A stretch of 64,000 bases of DNA from Pseudomonas sp. PB106 (GCF_009764645.1 NZ_RWIM01000118.1:21987-85986); one strand, 5' to 3'; shown: positions 26,701 to 34,084, numbered from the stretch's first letter. Program-made: numbers and translations. Notes: a model not told the origin generated them from the letters alone.

Positions 26701-26885
26701 GTGTCGGGGCTGGCACCGGGCAACTGCGCGGACACCTGAATCGTGGGAAATTCCGCTTCCGGCAGTGGGGCGATGGGTAAACGCGGGAAGGCAATCAAAC
26801 CGACCAGCACCAACGCGATGGTCAGCAGAATCGTTGCGACCGGGTGATCGATGCACCACGTGGAGACGCCTTTGTGCGCCTTCAT
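23784..26885 (-). CDS. RND efflux pump inner-membrane subunit (HAE1 type)
   Basis: Proton-driven resistance-nodulation-division transporter of 1033 residues, closest in feel to MdtB/MdtC/MuxB-type pumps. Twelve membrane helices are visible in two blocks, with the proton-relay Asp pair at about 405-406 (VGFVVDDAIVVVENI) and the porter domains between. The HAE1-type start (CIDHPVATILLTIALVLVG) argues for organic substrates rather than the metal-exporting HME class. The start overlaps the fusion-protein stop (ATGA). No outer-membrane factor gene is nearby, so it must borrow one. Confidence 0.93.
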   Translation of the reverse strand: MKAHKGVSTWCIDHPVATILLTIALVLVGLIAFPRLPIAPLPEAEFPTIQVSAQLPGASPDTMASSVATPLEVQFSAIPGMTQMTSSSALGSSLLTLQFTLDKSIDTAAQEVQAAINTAAGKLPKDMPTLPTWKKVNPADSPVLILSVSSTQMPGTELSDLVETLLSRQISQIDGVGQINITGQQRPAIRVQASADKLAAIGLTLADIRLAIQQTSLNLAKGALYGESSISTLSTNDQLFHPEDYSQLIVSYKDGAPVHLRDVAKVVNGSEDAYVQAWAGDRPGVNLVISRQPGANIVETVDRIQAALPGLEAMLPASVQVKTLIDRTQTIRASLHEVEITLLIAIMLVVAVMALFLRQLSATLIVSAVLGVSLIASFALMYILGFSLNNLTLVAIVVAVGFVVDDAIVVVENIHRHLEAGDDMREAAIKGAGEIGFTVVSISFSLVAAFIPLLFMGGVVGRLFKEFALTATSTIMISVVVSLTLAPTLAALFMRKPVHHAHDKPGFSERLLGWYEKGLRRALAHQKLMIGVFGLSLAMAIGGYIFIPKGFFPVQDTGFVLGTTEAAADISYGDMVKKHLAMAEIVAADPAVQAFSHSVGVSGSNQTIANGRFWIALKKRGDRDVSASQFIDRIRPQLMKVPGIVLYLRAGQDINLSSGPSRAQYQYVLKSNDGATLATWTQRLTDKLRSNPAFRDISNDLQLGGSITHISIDRSAAARFGLTASDVDEALYDAFGQRQINEFQTQVNQYNVILELDTKQRGKAESLNYFYLRSPLSGEMVPLSALAKFDAPTIGPLSIAHDGMFPAANLSFNLAPGVALGDAVILLNQAKAEIGMPTAISGNFQGAAQAFQSSLASQPWLILAALVAVYIILGVLYESFVHPLTIISTLPAAGLGAVIMLWICGQDFSIMALIGLVLLIGIVKKNGILMIDFALEAQRHRGLSPQEAIYEACITRFRPIIMTTLAALLGALPLMLGYGTGAELRQPLGIAVVGGLLVSQMLTLFTTPVIYLWLERLFHRPKPAPLPALATTD

Positions 26886-28039
26886 GGTTTTGGCTCCGCT
26901 TGCACCACCTGCGGCGGCTCGGTCATGACTTGTACGGTCGAGCCGGGTTTGAGCCGCGACTGGCCGTCGGTGACCAGTACGTCACCGGCCTTCACGCCTT
27001 TGATGATGTCCTGGCCGCTGCCTTGGTAAACCATCTGCACTTGCACGGCTTCGACTTTGTCGCCGTTCACCCGGTAAACGAAGTGCTGGTCGAGGCCACG
27101 TTGTACGACGGTGGGCGGGACGACCAGCGCATTTTTGTCGAGGGCTGTCTGAATTTTTACCGTGACCAGCAGACCGGGCCAGAGCTTCTGGCTGGCGTTG
27201 TCGAATTCTGCCTTGGCGCGGATGGTGCCGGTATTGGCGTTGATCTGGTTGTCGATCAGGGTCAGGTGACCTTCGCCGAGCAGGTTGCCGGTCTCGCCAT
27301 CGGTGTCGGCGCCGATGTAGGCCTTGACCGGTGCACGTTGCGGATCGCTGATCAGGCCTTGCAGGGTCGGCAGCATTTGCTGGGGCAGCGAAAACTCCAC
27401 GGCGATCGGGTCGATCTGAGTGACGGTGAACAGTCCTGCGGTGTCGGTCATGCGCAGGAAGTTGCCTTCATCGACCGTACGAATACCGACGCGGCCAGTG
27501 ACCGGGGAGCGAATCTGCGTGTAGGAAAGTTGTACTTGCGCCGAATCAATTGACGCCTGGTTGCCTTGGGCGGTGGCTTTCAATTGGTTGACCAGGGCTT
27601 GTTGCTGGTCGTAGGTCTGCTTGGAGATGCCGTCGTCGACGGTGAGCAGTTTGTAGCGTTTGAGGTTGACCAGGGCGACTTGCAGTTGTGCCTGGCTTTC
27701 GCCTAGTTGTGCGCGGGCCTGGTCGAGGCTGGCGCGAATCGAGCGGTCGTCGATGGTGGCCAGCAGGTCGCCTGCTTTGACCAGTTGGCCTTCTTTGACG
27801 AGGATTTTGGTGAGGATGCCGTCTATTTGTGGGCGCACTACGACGCTGTGTAATGAGAGTACGGAGCCGATGCCGCTGGTGTAGCGGGGGACGTCTTTTG
27901 CGCTGACTGCGATGACTCGCACGGGGATGGCGGTGGGGGTGGCGAGTTTGGTGGGGGCGGGTTTCATTGCCCACCATGTGCCTGCGGCGGCCAGGACGAT
28001 CACTAGGGCGAGCAGGGCTTTGTTCTTTTGGATTCGCAT
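26882..28039 (-). CDS. RND efflux periplasmic adaptor (membrane fusion protein)
   Basis: HlyD/AcrA-type adaptor joining the RND pump to an outer-membrane channel. 385 residues: signal anchor near 7-25, lipoyl half-motif SVVVRPQIDGILTKILVKEG near 64-83, an alpha hairpin near 95-155, second lipoyl half with YTQIRSPVTGRVGIR near 165, beta-barrel and membrane-proximal domains. The ATG at 28039 is chosen; a TTG at 28054 would add five residues. First gene of the pump-regulator operon. Confidence 0.9.
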   Translation of the reverse strand: MRIQKNKALLALVIVLAAAGTWWAMKPAPTKLATPTAIPVRVIAVSAKDVPRYTSGIGSVLSLHSVVVRPQIDGILTKILVKEGQLVKAGDLLATIDDRSIRASLDQARAQLGESQAQLQVALVNLKRYKLLTVDDGISKQTYDQQQALVNQLKATAQGNQASIDSAQVQLSYTQIRSPVTGRVGIRTVDEGNFLRMTDTAGLFTVTQIDPIAVEFSLPQQMLPTLQGLISDPQRAPVKAYIGADTDGETGNLLGEGHLTLIDNQINANTGTIRAKAEFDNASQKLWPGLLVTVKIQTALDKNALVVPPTVVQRGLDQHFVYRVNGDKVEAVQVQMVYQGSGQDIIKGVKAGDVLVTDGQSRLKPGSTVQVMTEPPQVVQAEPKP

Positions 28040-28287
28040 GCGGGTGGGCGCCAAGGGTATGGAGTTTGGGCAGGTTGGGTATTTATAAACTTGTTTGGGG
28101 GTCAGGAGGGTGACGGCTGGCTGTCGGCGCTGTCAGTTTTCTCTGTGTGTATATCCGTTGCTGCGGGTGTGGCTGATTAGGGTTCCGCCCTTACGGCGGG
28201 TCACTTTTGACAAACGCCTCAAAAGTAACCAAAAAGGCTTGCTCCTACGTGCGGCCCGCTCGCTGGGGCTCGGGGGGCCTTCGCTGC

Positions 28288-28392
28288 GGGATTGATCCGG
28301 GCGCAGCGCCTACGGTTTGCTTCGCTGCACCTCCTCTCGCTGTGTTTGGCTGCGCCAAACGGTCGCTGCGCTCCCACGCCCGGATCAATCCC
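28288..28392. repeat. Long nested inverted repeat
   Basis: Sixteen-base perfect arms GGGATTGATCCGGGCG (28288-28303) and its reverse complement (28377-28392) enclose 73 bases. Inside are GCGCAGCG / CGCTGCGC arms and a TTTGG-CTGCG-CCAAA hairpin, so the whole can fold into a multi-branched stem. It is unlike the short REP units around it. Confidence 0.75.
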
Positions 28393-28484
28393 TCCACTCA
28401 GCCTTCCGACGTCGCCCTACAGATCAAAAGCTACAGCCGAGCTAACGCTCATCCTGGAGTGGTGCGGCTGCGCCGCGGGCTTTG

Positions 28485-28700
28485 TGTAGGAGCTGCCGAA
28501 GGCTCGGGCCGCGATCGGACGATCTTTTGATCTTGATTTTGTGGGAGCTGGCTTGCCAGCGAAGGCGGCCTGACAGCCGACCAAGGTCTTGCAGATTGCA
28601 TACGATCCAATTGTAGGAGTGAGCCTGCTCGCGATAGCGGCCTGACAGCCGACTATTCTCCAACTGATTGCACTCCGTTTAATTGTAGGAGCCAGCCATC
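28485..28700. repeat. REP cluster with repeated GCGGCCTGACAGCCGAC tail
   Basis: Contains in order a GTAGGAGCTGCCGAAGGCT unit, a GTGGGAGCTGGCTTGCCAGCGA unit and a GTAGGAGTGAGCCTGCTCGCGATAG unit. The last two are each followed by the same 17-base tail, at 28565-28581 and 28637-28653. A degenerate fourth unit starts near 28683. Confidence 0.75.
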
Positions 28701-28859
28701 CACCCGATGAATTGAGGCTGTTTAAATCTGTGTGCAGCAGGCAGAACCTTCCCACAAGGTTTTCAGGTTGTCCGTCGGACGTGCGCTCTCTAGTCTTTGG
28801 TTGTCGCCGAAAACTCGGTGATCGGGTGTGAGAACCCGGGCTAAGTATTATTCCAATAC

Positions 28860-28990
28860 CAGTACCGTCATAATCGGCGCCAGCTGATTGCTGCCTGCAT
28901 TTTTATGGCGGCTATGTACGGGCGGACTTCGGTCCGGCCGGAGGTTGTACTGGTCCTTGCCCGGTTTCTCACCCCGTACGTAGCTGCCAC
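28860..28990 (+). ncRNA. Strongly structured leader RNA upstream of the DUF6124 gene
   Basis: Bases 28907-28922 pair with 28973-28988 over 16 base pairs, two of them G-U wobbles. Inside is a five-base-pair hairpin capped by a UUCG tetraloop (28923-28936) and a CCGG / CCGG arm pair (28938-28941, 28961-28964), giving a branched fold. G-U pairs within a long stem suggest that pairing rather than sequence is kept. It ends about 57 bases before the ATG at 29048. From memory, similar blocks precede DUF6124/DUF3077-type genes in other Pseudomonas. Whether it is a cis-regulator or an independent RNA is unknown. Confidence 0.6.
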
Positions 28991-29047
28991 CCAATTCGCC
29001 GCGTGAGAAACGGTAATTGTTGGCTCCAATCAGTGAGGACTGAGTAA

Positions 29048-29407
29048 ATGACCAAGCCCGTACCCGATCCCCCCATCGAAACAACCCCACTCGAAGAAGC
29101 CCTGCGCGCCGAAGACCAGATCAAAACCCGGGAAGCCATCAAACGCGCCCTCGATTTCTATCTCTGCCCCGAACCGGTCAAACCGCGTGAGCCGAGCACG
29201 ATGTTTCTCATCCACCCGAACATCGACACCGAAAGCCTGCTCGCCCATGCTTGCGAGTCCCTCTCTTCAGCCCATGTCATGGCCGGGGATCTGGCCGATC
29301 AGCTCGGCCGCCCGCAGCGCAGTACGGCGCTGGCGATTCAGCAGATTGTCATGTTGGCCGAACTGGCGGTGAACCGGGCGCTGGATCGGGTTGATCCGCA
29401 CATGTAA
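29048..29407 (+). CDS. DUF6124-family protein
   Basis: 119 residues, cytoplasmic, no signal peptide or membrane segment. An unstructured Pro-rich start is followed by a core FLIHPNIDTESLLAHACESL near residue 54 and a helical RSTALAIQQIVMLAELAVNRALD end, the pattern I associate with the Pseudomonas DUF6124 (DUF3077-like) family, whose function is unknown. GAGGA ten bases before the ATG is the ribosome site. It stands alone after the structured leader. Confidence 0.8.
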   Translation: MTKPVPDPPIETTPLEEALRAEDQIKTREAIKRALDFYLCPEPVKPREPSTMFLIHPNIDTESLLAHACESLSSAHVMAGDLADQLGRPQRSTALAIQQIVMLAELAVNRALDRVDPHM

Positions 29408-29433
29408 CTCGTCCTGGTACCGCGTCATCGTTC

Positions 29434-29498
29434 TTCGCGAGCAGGCTCGCTCCCACCTTGAAATGCGTCCGACCTGTGGGAGCGAGCTTGCTCGCGAA
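29434..29498. repeat. REP-type inverted pair (GAGCGAGCTTGCTCGC family)
   Basis: The arm at 29434-29456 (TTCGCGAGCAGGCTCGCTCC...) is nearly the reverse complement of 29476-29498. It lies after the DUF6124 gene. The rest of the gap to 29673 holds a TATACT box at 29613-29618 that may drive the next gene. Confidence 0.8.
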
Positions 29499-29673
29499 GA
29501 GGTCTGCTCGGGCGACACATCTCTACCGATCAGTTCCGAAAAGGGACTTTCTGCTCTACAAACCGTTCAGCGTCCAACGCAAATCTTCAGGTGCCGAGCC
29601 ATGGCGCACAGGTATACTGCGCGCCTTCGCGGCTCACTGATCGGGCCCGACTTTTTTGCTTTCCGGAGCTTTT

Positions 29674-29922
29674 ATGACTTCCCCGACCCTGCCGCCGGTT
29701 GACGACGCCGTGAGCGATGTCCCGGCTGAACTGGCCGACACCAGCGACACCAGCGACACCAAAGCCGAAATCCCGTCCTTCAAATTTCCGTTCAAACCGG
29801 GCGAGCTGGCTTCGGCCAAAGGCTCGAACCAGCCGTGGTACAAGAACGGCGCCAAGAACGGCCACACCAAGACCCCGGGCATGGCGCCGCCGGGCACCCG
29901 TCGTTCGATGGGCAAGCGCTGA
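29674..29922 (+). CDS. Small conserved protein of unknown function
   Basis: 82 residues: an acidic first half containing a short DTSDTSDT repeat (nine-base tandem units at 29737-29760) and a basic, Gly- and Pro-rich C-terminal half ending RRSMGKR. The ATG is preceded by CCGGAG at good distance and by a TATACT -10-like box 55 bases upstream. No membrane segment or signal peptide. I know no function. Confidence 0.68.
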   Translation: MTSPTLPPVDDAVSDVPAELADTSDTSDTKAEIPSFKFPFKPGELASAKGSNQPWYKNGAKNGHTKTPGMAPPGTRRSMGKR

Positions 29923-30050
29923 TCTGTTTTGAAGTGATTCACCAAGAAGCAGATTATTCCCACAGAGACAGCTGATTCGTCCTCTGGGAAACCAAGTGAC
30001 CTTTCGTCAAAGATTCATGCCCCGTGAACGCTTTGATGAAGGTCGCTTCC

Positions 30051-31202
30051 ATGTCTCTGGCAAAAATCCTGTCTGCCTTGTCGTTGCTGGCCCTGACCAC
30101 CGGTTGTGTGTCGTCAGCGGTTGAGCCGACGCTGCGGTTTGGCGTCGAACCGCTTGTACCGCCCTTTGAAAGTCGCAACGATAAAGGCGAACTGCTCGGT
30201 CTCAACATTGAGCTGGGTAATGCGCTGTGCGCTGAGCTGCAAAAAAGTTGCGTGTGGGTCGATCAGGATTACGCGACCAACGTCGAGGCGCTTGAGGCCA
30301 AGCGTTTCGACGTGATCATGCCGATGACGGCCACCCCGGCACGCCGCGAACGCATCGATTTCAGCGACAATCTCTATCCGCTAAGCAGTCAGTTGGTGGC
30401 GCGCAAAGGGACAAATCTGCAGCCCGATGCTCAGTCCCTCAAAGGCACACGCGTCGGCGTATTGGCCGGCACCAGTCGCGAGGCGTTCGCCAAGGCGCGG
30501 TGGGCGGAATCGGGTGTGACGATTCGCAGCTTCCAGTTCAACGATCAACTGATTGCCGCCCTGCAAAGCGGTGAAATCGATGCGACCCTGCAGGATTCCA
30601 TCGAAATCACTTACGCCTTGTTGAGCCAGCCTCAGGGTGAGGCGTTCGGTTTTGCTGGTCCGGCGCTCAAAGACCCGATGCTGGGCACGGGTGTGGCCAT
30701 GGCGCTGCGCAAAGCCGACAGCAAGCTGCGCGATGAGCTCAATGCGGCCCTGGAGCGTTTGAAGCGGAGCGGCGAGTATCAAGCGATCACCGAGCGCTAT
30801 CTGCCGCCCACCATCAATGACGCTCTGCACTATCAAGCCAATGGTGAAGGTTTGCCGTTTTCCGACTCGGTAAGAGTCGGCGAAACGATCTATTTGTCGG
30901 GTGTACTAGGGCTCGATGCCAACGGCGAGCTGGTCAAAGGCGGGATCCGTCCGCAAATGGTGCAAGTGATGGAGAATCTGCGCAGCGCGCTGGATCTTGG
31001 TGGTTCGTCTCTCTCTCATGTCGCCAAGTGCACCGTGATCCTCACTGACGTCAAGGATTTCGCCGGGATGAACGCGGAGTATCGCCGCTATTTCCCGACC
31101 GACCGCTTACCTGCCCGCACGACGTTCGCTGGCAAGCAATTGGTGGTGCCGGGAGCCAAGGTAGAGCTTGAGTGCCTGGCGGTGGCTGCCGCTCGGGATT
31201 GA
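30051..31202 (+). CDS. Lipoprotein fusing a solute-binding domain to a RidA domain
   Basis: 383 residues in three parts. Residues 1-19 are a lipoprotein signal with Cys19 (ALTTGC). About 26-252 is a type 3 solute-binding domain: LRFGVEPLVPPFE, MPMTATPARRERIDFSD and GEIDATLQDS are its hallmarks. About 262-380 is a complete RidA/YjgF domain, with YLSGVLGLD, the PAR of the active site (Arg356, matching E. coli RidA Arg105) and VELE (Glu372, matching Glu120). It would be membrane-anchored and periplasmic. The ATG at 30051 has GAAGG eight bases upstream; an upstream GTG and ATG are weaker. No transporter genes lie beside it. Confidence 0.85.
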   Translation: MSLAKILSALSLLALTTGCVSSAVEPTLRFGVEPLVPPFESRNDKGELLGLNIELGNALCAELQKSCVWVDQDYATNVEALEAKRFDVIMPMTATPARRERIDFSDNLYPLSSQLVARKGTNLQPDAQSLKGTRVGVLAGTSREAFAKARWAESGVTIRSFQFNDQLIAALQSGEIDATLQDSIEITYALLSQPQGEAFGFAGPALKDPMLGTGVAMALRKADSKLRDELNAALERLKRSGEYQAITERYLPPTINDALHYQANGEGLPFSDSVRVGETIYLSGVLGLDANGELVKGGIRPQMVQVMENLRSALDLGGSSLSHVAKCTVILTDVKDFAGMNAEYRRYFPTDRLPARTTFAGKQLVVPGAKVELECLAVAAARD

Positions 31203-31213
31203 TGCTGTCAGTG

Positions 31214-31264
31214 CCGCTCCCACAGTTGAAATACGATCCCCTGTGGGAGCCTGCTCGCGAAAGG
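31214..31264. repeat. REP-type inverted pair
   Basis: GCTCCCACAG at 31216-31225 faces CTGTGGGAGC at 31241-31250; the second copy continues into a CTGCTCGCGAA tail. It lies between the convergent fusion-lipoprotein and YkgJ-type genes. Confidence 0.65.
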
Positions 31265-31291
31265 GCCTTCAGTCGCTCCGAGTATTTTGGA

Positions 31292-32041
31292 TCAAGCCGC
31301 GCGCAGCGAGATAAACGCATACGTCTGCGCCGGCTCGGTCACTACCAGAGCCCCAGCTGCCGACACTTGTCCGGCAACATCATCCCCGGATACATGAAAC
31401 AGCCACTCACTCGGTGCAGTTGCTAACGGTTGCGCGGTCACCTGATCAATCACCGAAGCAAACGCACTCATGTTCGGCAGATACGCCGTGAACCCGTCAC
31501 CCTTGAGCGCTGTGGTTCTAATCCCGAGCATTGCGCAAATAGTGTCCTTGATACCGATTTCATCCCGATCTGCCTGCCGCGAGCGCTCGATCAAATCAAC
31601 CAGTTCGTGATCAACCAGCTCACCACCGGCAATCAGTAGCGGGCCCTGTTCCCAGGATTCCGGCGGGCAGTCCTTGGCCGCTGGATTGAGCGGGATATGC
31701 GGATTGATTTCTGCCGGATAAATCCTGCACACCAGCGGACGGCGCTCATAGATTCGGCACAGCTTGTCTTCGTCAAGATTCCGGCAAGGACCGACGTTGT
31801 AAGCCGCGAAGGTAATCGCCACGTGAGCATCGGTGTCACCGCTGCGCACCACTGCTGAACGCCGTTCGGCATGTTCCCGCTGCTGCGCCGGCAAGCCCAG
31901 ACCATTGCGGAGAAAGGCTTCGACCAGCACGATCACTTGTCCGCCATCCGACGCCCACATACGGGCTTCGGCCAAGGTCAGAGGGACATGATGGTCGGTG
32001 CAGCACTTGCCGCAGCCTACGCAGGAAAACGTCGTATTCAT
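31292..32041 (-). CDS. YkgJ-family cysteine cluster protein
   Basis: 249 residues with the YkgJ (CxxCxxCC) pattern: Cys at 7, 10, 13 and 14 in SCVGCGKCC, followed by the C-x-IYxxRPxxCRxYP motif (CRIYERRPLVCRIYP) near residue 95. These Cys probably bind zinc or an iron-sulfur cluster; no activity is established for the family. The start is the ATG just before the Cys cluster; an in-frame extension upstream has no family features. Confidence 0.82.
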   Translation of the reverse strand: MNTTFSCVGCGKCCTDHHVPLTLAEARMWASDGGQVIVLVEAFLRNGLGLPAQQREHAERRSAVVRSGDTDAHVAITFAAYNVGPCRNLDEDKLCRIYERRPLVCRIYPAEINPHIPLNPAAKDCPPESWEQGPLLIAGGELVDHELVDLIERSRQADRDEIGIKDTICAMLGIRTTALKGDGFTAYLPNMSAFASVIDQVTAQPLATAPSEWLFHVSGDDVAGQVSAAGALVVTEPAQTYAFISLRAA

Positions 32042-32124
32042 TGAGCAATCTGTCTTCAATCGAGGTATGAAACGGCGGCGGAAAACCACCGCACAGACCC
32101 GGGTTGAAGCAAATTATGCGCCAC

Positions 32125-32451
32125 TCACTTGGCTTTGGCGGTCGGACGGATCGAGTCCCACTCGGTGACGAAGGCGGTTTTCGATTGTTTGTTGTACAGG
32201 CACAGCTCGCTGCCTTGCTGGCCTTTCATGTGTTTTTGCGGGTATTGGCCCTGCAGCAGTACGGCGGTGTAGCCCACGCGATCATCGAATTGCGCGGGGG
32301 TGCCGACCGGTTTGGCGTTTTTCAGGCCGCTGGCTTTGGTGCAGCTGGCGAGGACGGTTTTGTCGTAGGCGGCCCAGGCGTCGGGGCTGGAGGCTTGGGC
32401 CTGGGAGGCGAGGGCGGTGAGGCACAGGAGGCTGAGGGTGATGGCTTTCAT
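32125..32451 (-). CDS. Small exported protein of unknown function
   Basis: 108 residues with a signal peptide (hydrophobic core near 4-15, cleavage after QAQA). The mature part has two Cys (near residues 30 and 76) that could form a disulfide in the periplasm, and WDSIRP near the end. No named family recognised. The ATG at 32451 is chosen because it begins the signal peptide. Confidence 0.7.
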   Translation of the reverse strand: MKAITLSLLCLTALASQAQASSPDAWAAYDKTVLASCTKASGLKNAKPVGTPAQFDDRVGYTAVLLQGQYPQKHMKGQQGSELCLYNKQSKTAFVTEWDSIRPTAKAK

Positions 32452-32537
32452 GGTAGGGGCATCCTTGGTTTGGGGGGCCAAGGTTGGAGTCTGTCTCTGG
32501 AGCTAAGTTGCCTGTATGGACCCCTTCGCGATTCCAA

Positions 32538-32566
32538 TTGTGGGAGCGGGCTTGCTCACGAATGCG
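32538..32566. repeat. Single REP-type unit
   Basis: One TTGTGGGAGCGGGCTTGCTC-type unit without a partner, just beyond the GNAT gene stop. Confidence 0.55.
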
Positions 32567-32571
32567 TTGGA

Positions 32572-33054
32572 TCAGCCCGGCACCAATTCCCGGCGGACTA
32601 CATACATCCCGGCACTTTCATACAGTTGCTGCGCGCGCAGGTTGTCTTCCAGTACTCGCAAATCGACGAATCCTTCGCGTCTTTGCTGAAACACTTTGAA
32701 CGCATTGAGCAGCAACGCGCGTCCCAGACCCAGTCCCTGAGCCCGAGGATGTACCACCAGACTTTTGATGTATGAACTGGTCCAGCATAGCGCCACGCCG
32801 ACCACACCTTCGGCATCGCAGGCAATCAAACACAGCGTCGGATCGTATTCAGGATCGCTCTCAAATCGCCGCTGCCACTGCTCCAGTGGTGGCACAGAAC
32901 CGCCCCCTTTGCGATGTCCGATTTGCATCAATTGATGCACCGCTGGCGCCAGTTCTTCGCGGTATACGCAAAGTTCGAAGTCGCATGGCCATTGCGCATC
33001 CGGCGCGACTTCGCTCAAGTCGCGCCGCATCAAAAAACAGTATCTCTCGCCCAA
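32572..33054 (-). CDS. GNAT-family N-acetyltransferase
   Basis: About 160 residues with the acetyl-CoA-binding fold: SLVVHPRAQGLGLGRALL near residues 96-113 is the motif A pyrophosphate loop, and NLRAQQLYESAGM near 137 is motif B. The substrate is unknown. TTG at 33054, three bases after the cheV stop, is the longest start and suggests translational coupling; ATG at 33030 gives 152 residues and is an equally good choice. Confidence 0.8.
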   Translation of the reverse strand: MGERYCFLMRRDLSEVAPDAQWPCDFELCVYREELAPAVHQLMQIGHRKGGGSVPPLEQWQRRFESDPEYDPTLCLIACDAEGVVGVALCWTSSYIKSLVVHPRAQGLGLGRALLLNAFKVFQQRREGFVDLRVLEDNLRAQQLYESAGMYVVRRELVPG

Positions 33055-33057
33055 GAC

Positions 33058-33960
33058 TCAGTGCCCGTGCGCGGCGACGTGCTTGGCCGCCTCGATCAAA
33101 CGTTGGGTCAGCTCCGGCGAAGAAAACTTGGTCAACACCGCATTCGCTCCGGCCAGCCGCGCTTTCTCGCTGTTCATCGCGCTGTCGAGCGAGGTGTGCA
33201 GCAGCACGTAGAGGTGGGCGAAGTCCGGGGTCTCGCGCAGGGTGCGGGTAAAGGCGTAGCCGTCCATTTCGGACATTTCGATGTCGGAGACGATCAGGTT
33301 GATCTGCTGGGCGGTGCCTTGCAGGTCGAGCAGGCAGTCGATGGCTTCCTTGGCGCTGCGTGCGGTGTGGCATTGCAGGCCAAGATTGCGCAGGGTGTGC
33401 ACCGATTGTTGCAGCGCCACCTGACTGTCATCGACCACCAGGATGCGGGCGTTGCCGAGTACTTCGGCGTCTTCCATGGTCAGGTCGGTCGGGGCCATTT
33501 CGATCTGCGCCGGGGCGATGCTGTGGATAACCTTTTCGATATCCAGCACCTGCACCAGCGTGCCGTCCACCGAGGTCACGCCGGTAATGTAAGCGCGCGA
33601 ACCGCCCGAGCCGAATGGCGGTGGCTTGATGTCGGTGGTCAGGCAGTGGACGATTTTGCTCACAGCCTGAACATGCAGACCCTGTTTGGAACGGCTGACG
33701 TCGGTGACGATCAGGCAACCGCCGTTCGGATCTTCCAGCGGACGCTCGCCGATCGCGCGGCTGAGGTCGATCACTGACAACGAAGCACCGCGCAGCGTGG
33801 CGATGCCTTTGACGTGGGGGTGCGATTCCGGCAGTTTGGTCAGCGGCGGGCAGGGAATGATTTCACTGACTTTCAGCAGGTTGATCGCCATCAACTTGCC
33901 GCTGCGCAAGGTAAACAGCAGAAGCGAAAGCGAATCTGCGCGGGCTTTGGTGGAAGACAT
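33058..33960 (-). CDS. cheV: Chemotaxis adaptor CheV (CheW-receiver fusion)
   Basis: 300 residues: an N-terminal CheW-like domain of about 160 residues (LLLFTLRSGKLMAINLLKV at its start, VKGIATLRGASLSVIDL typical of the family) joined to a receiver domain with ILVVDDSQ near 174 and phospho-acceptor Asp226 in LIVSDIEM. CheV links receptors to CheA and adapts the array through phosphorylation. The ATG at 33960 follows AGAAGG by six bases. No other che genes are nearby. Confidence 0.92.
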   Translation of the reverse strand: MSSTKARADSLSLLLFTLRSGKLMAINLLKVSEIIPCPPLTKLPESHPHVKGIATLRGASLSVIDLSRAIGERPLEDPNGGCLIVTDVSRSKQGLHVQAVSKIVHCLTTDIKPPPFGSGGSRAYITGVTSVDGTLVQVLDIEKVIHSIAPAQIEMAPTDLTMEDAEVLGNARILVVDDSQVALQQSVHTLRNLGLQCHTARSAKEAIDCLLDLQGTAQQINLIVSDIEMSEMDGYAFTRTLRETPDFAHLYVLLHTSLDSAMNSEKARLAGANAVLTKFSSPELTQRLIEAAKHVAAHGH

Positions 33961-34084
33961 ATAAACCTTCTGTGGAAAAAGGTGAGCGGCGATCCCGGAG
34001 GTCGCCAGCAGGTATTGATGCCGGGTTATCGACGTCTTGCGGGCAGGCTTTAGGGATTCTGGCGCCAATCCGACGGTGGGCTGA

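Larger units (their letters stand above)
28040..28800. other. Gene-free repeat-rich interval
   Basis: I see no convincing gene here. From 28185 to about 28400 runs a composite Pseudomonas repeat: TTCCGCCCTTACGGCGG hairpin, CACTTTTGA / TCAAAAGT arms near 28200-28230, then the long inverted repeat at 28288-28392. From 28485 to about 28700 is a cluster of REP-type units. Short open frames in this stretch have no ribosome sites and are low-complexity by-products of the repeats. Confidence 0.7.

Noticed and set aside
28095..28530. Short open frames in the repeat-rich gap
   Set aside because: They follow the inverted repeats and have no ribosome sites or protein-like composition.
28485..28700. Possible CRISPR array
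   Set aside because: Repeats are inverted REP units of different types with irregular spacing, not direct repeats with uniform spacers.
28905..29006. 33-codon open frame inside the structured leader
   Set aside because: No ribosome site and the sequence is explained by RNA pairing; a leader peptide cannot be fully excluded.
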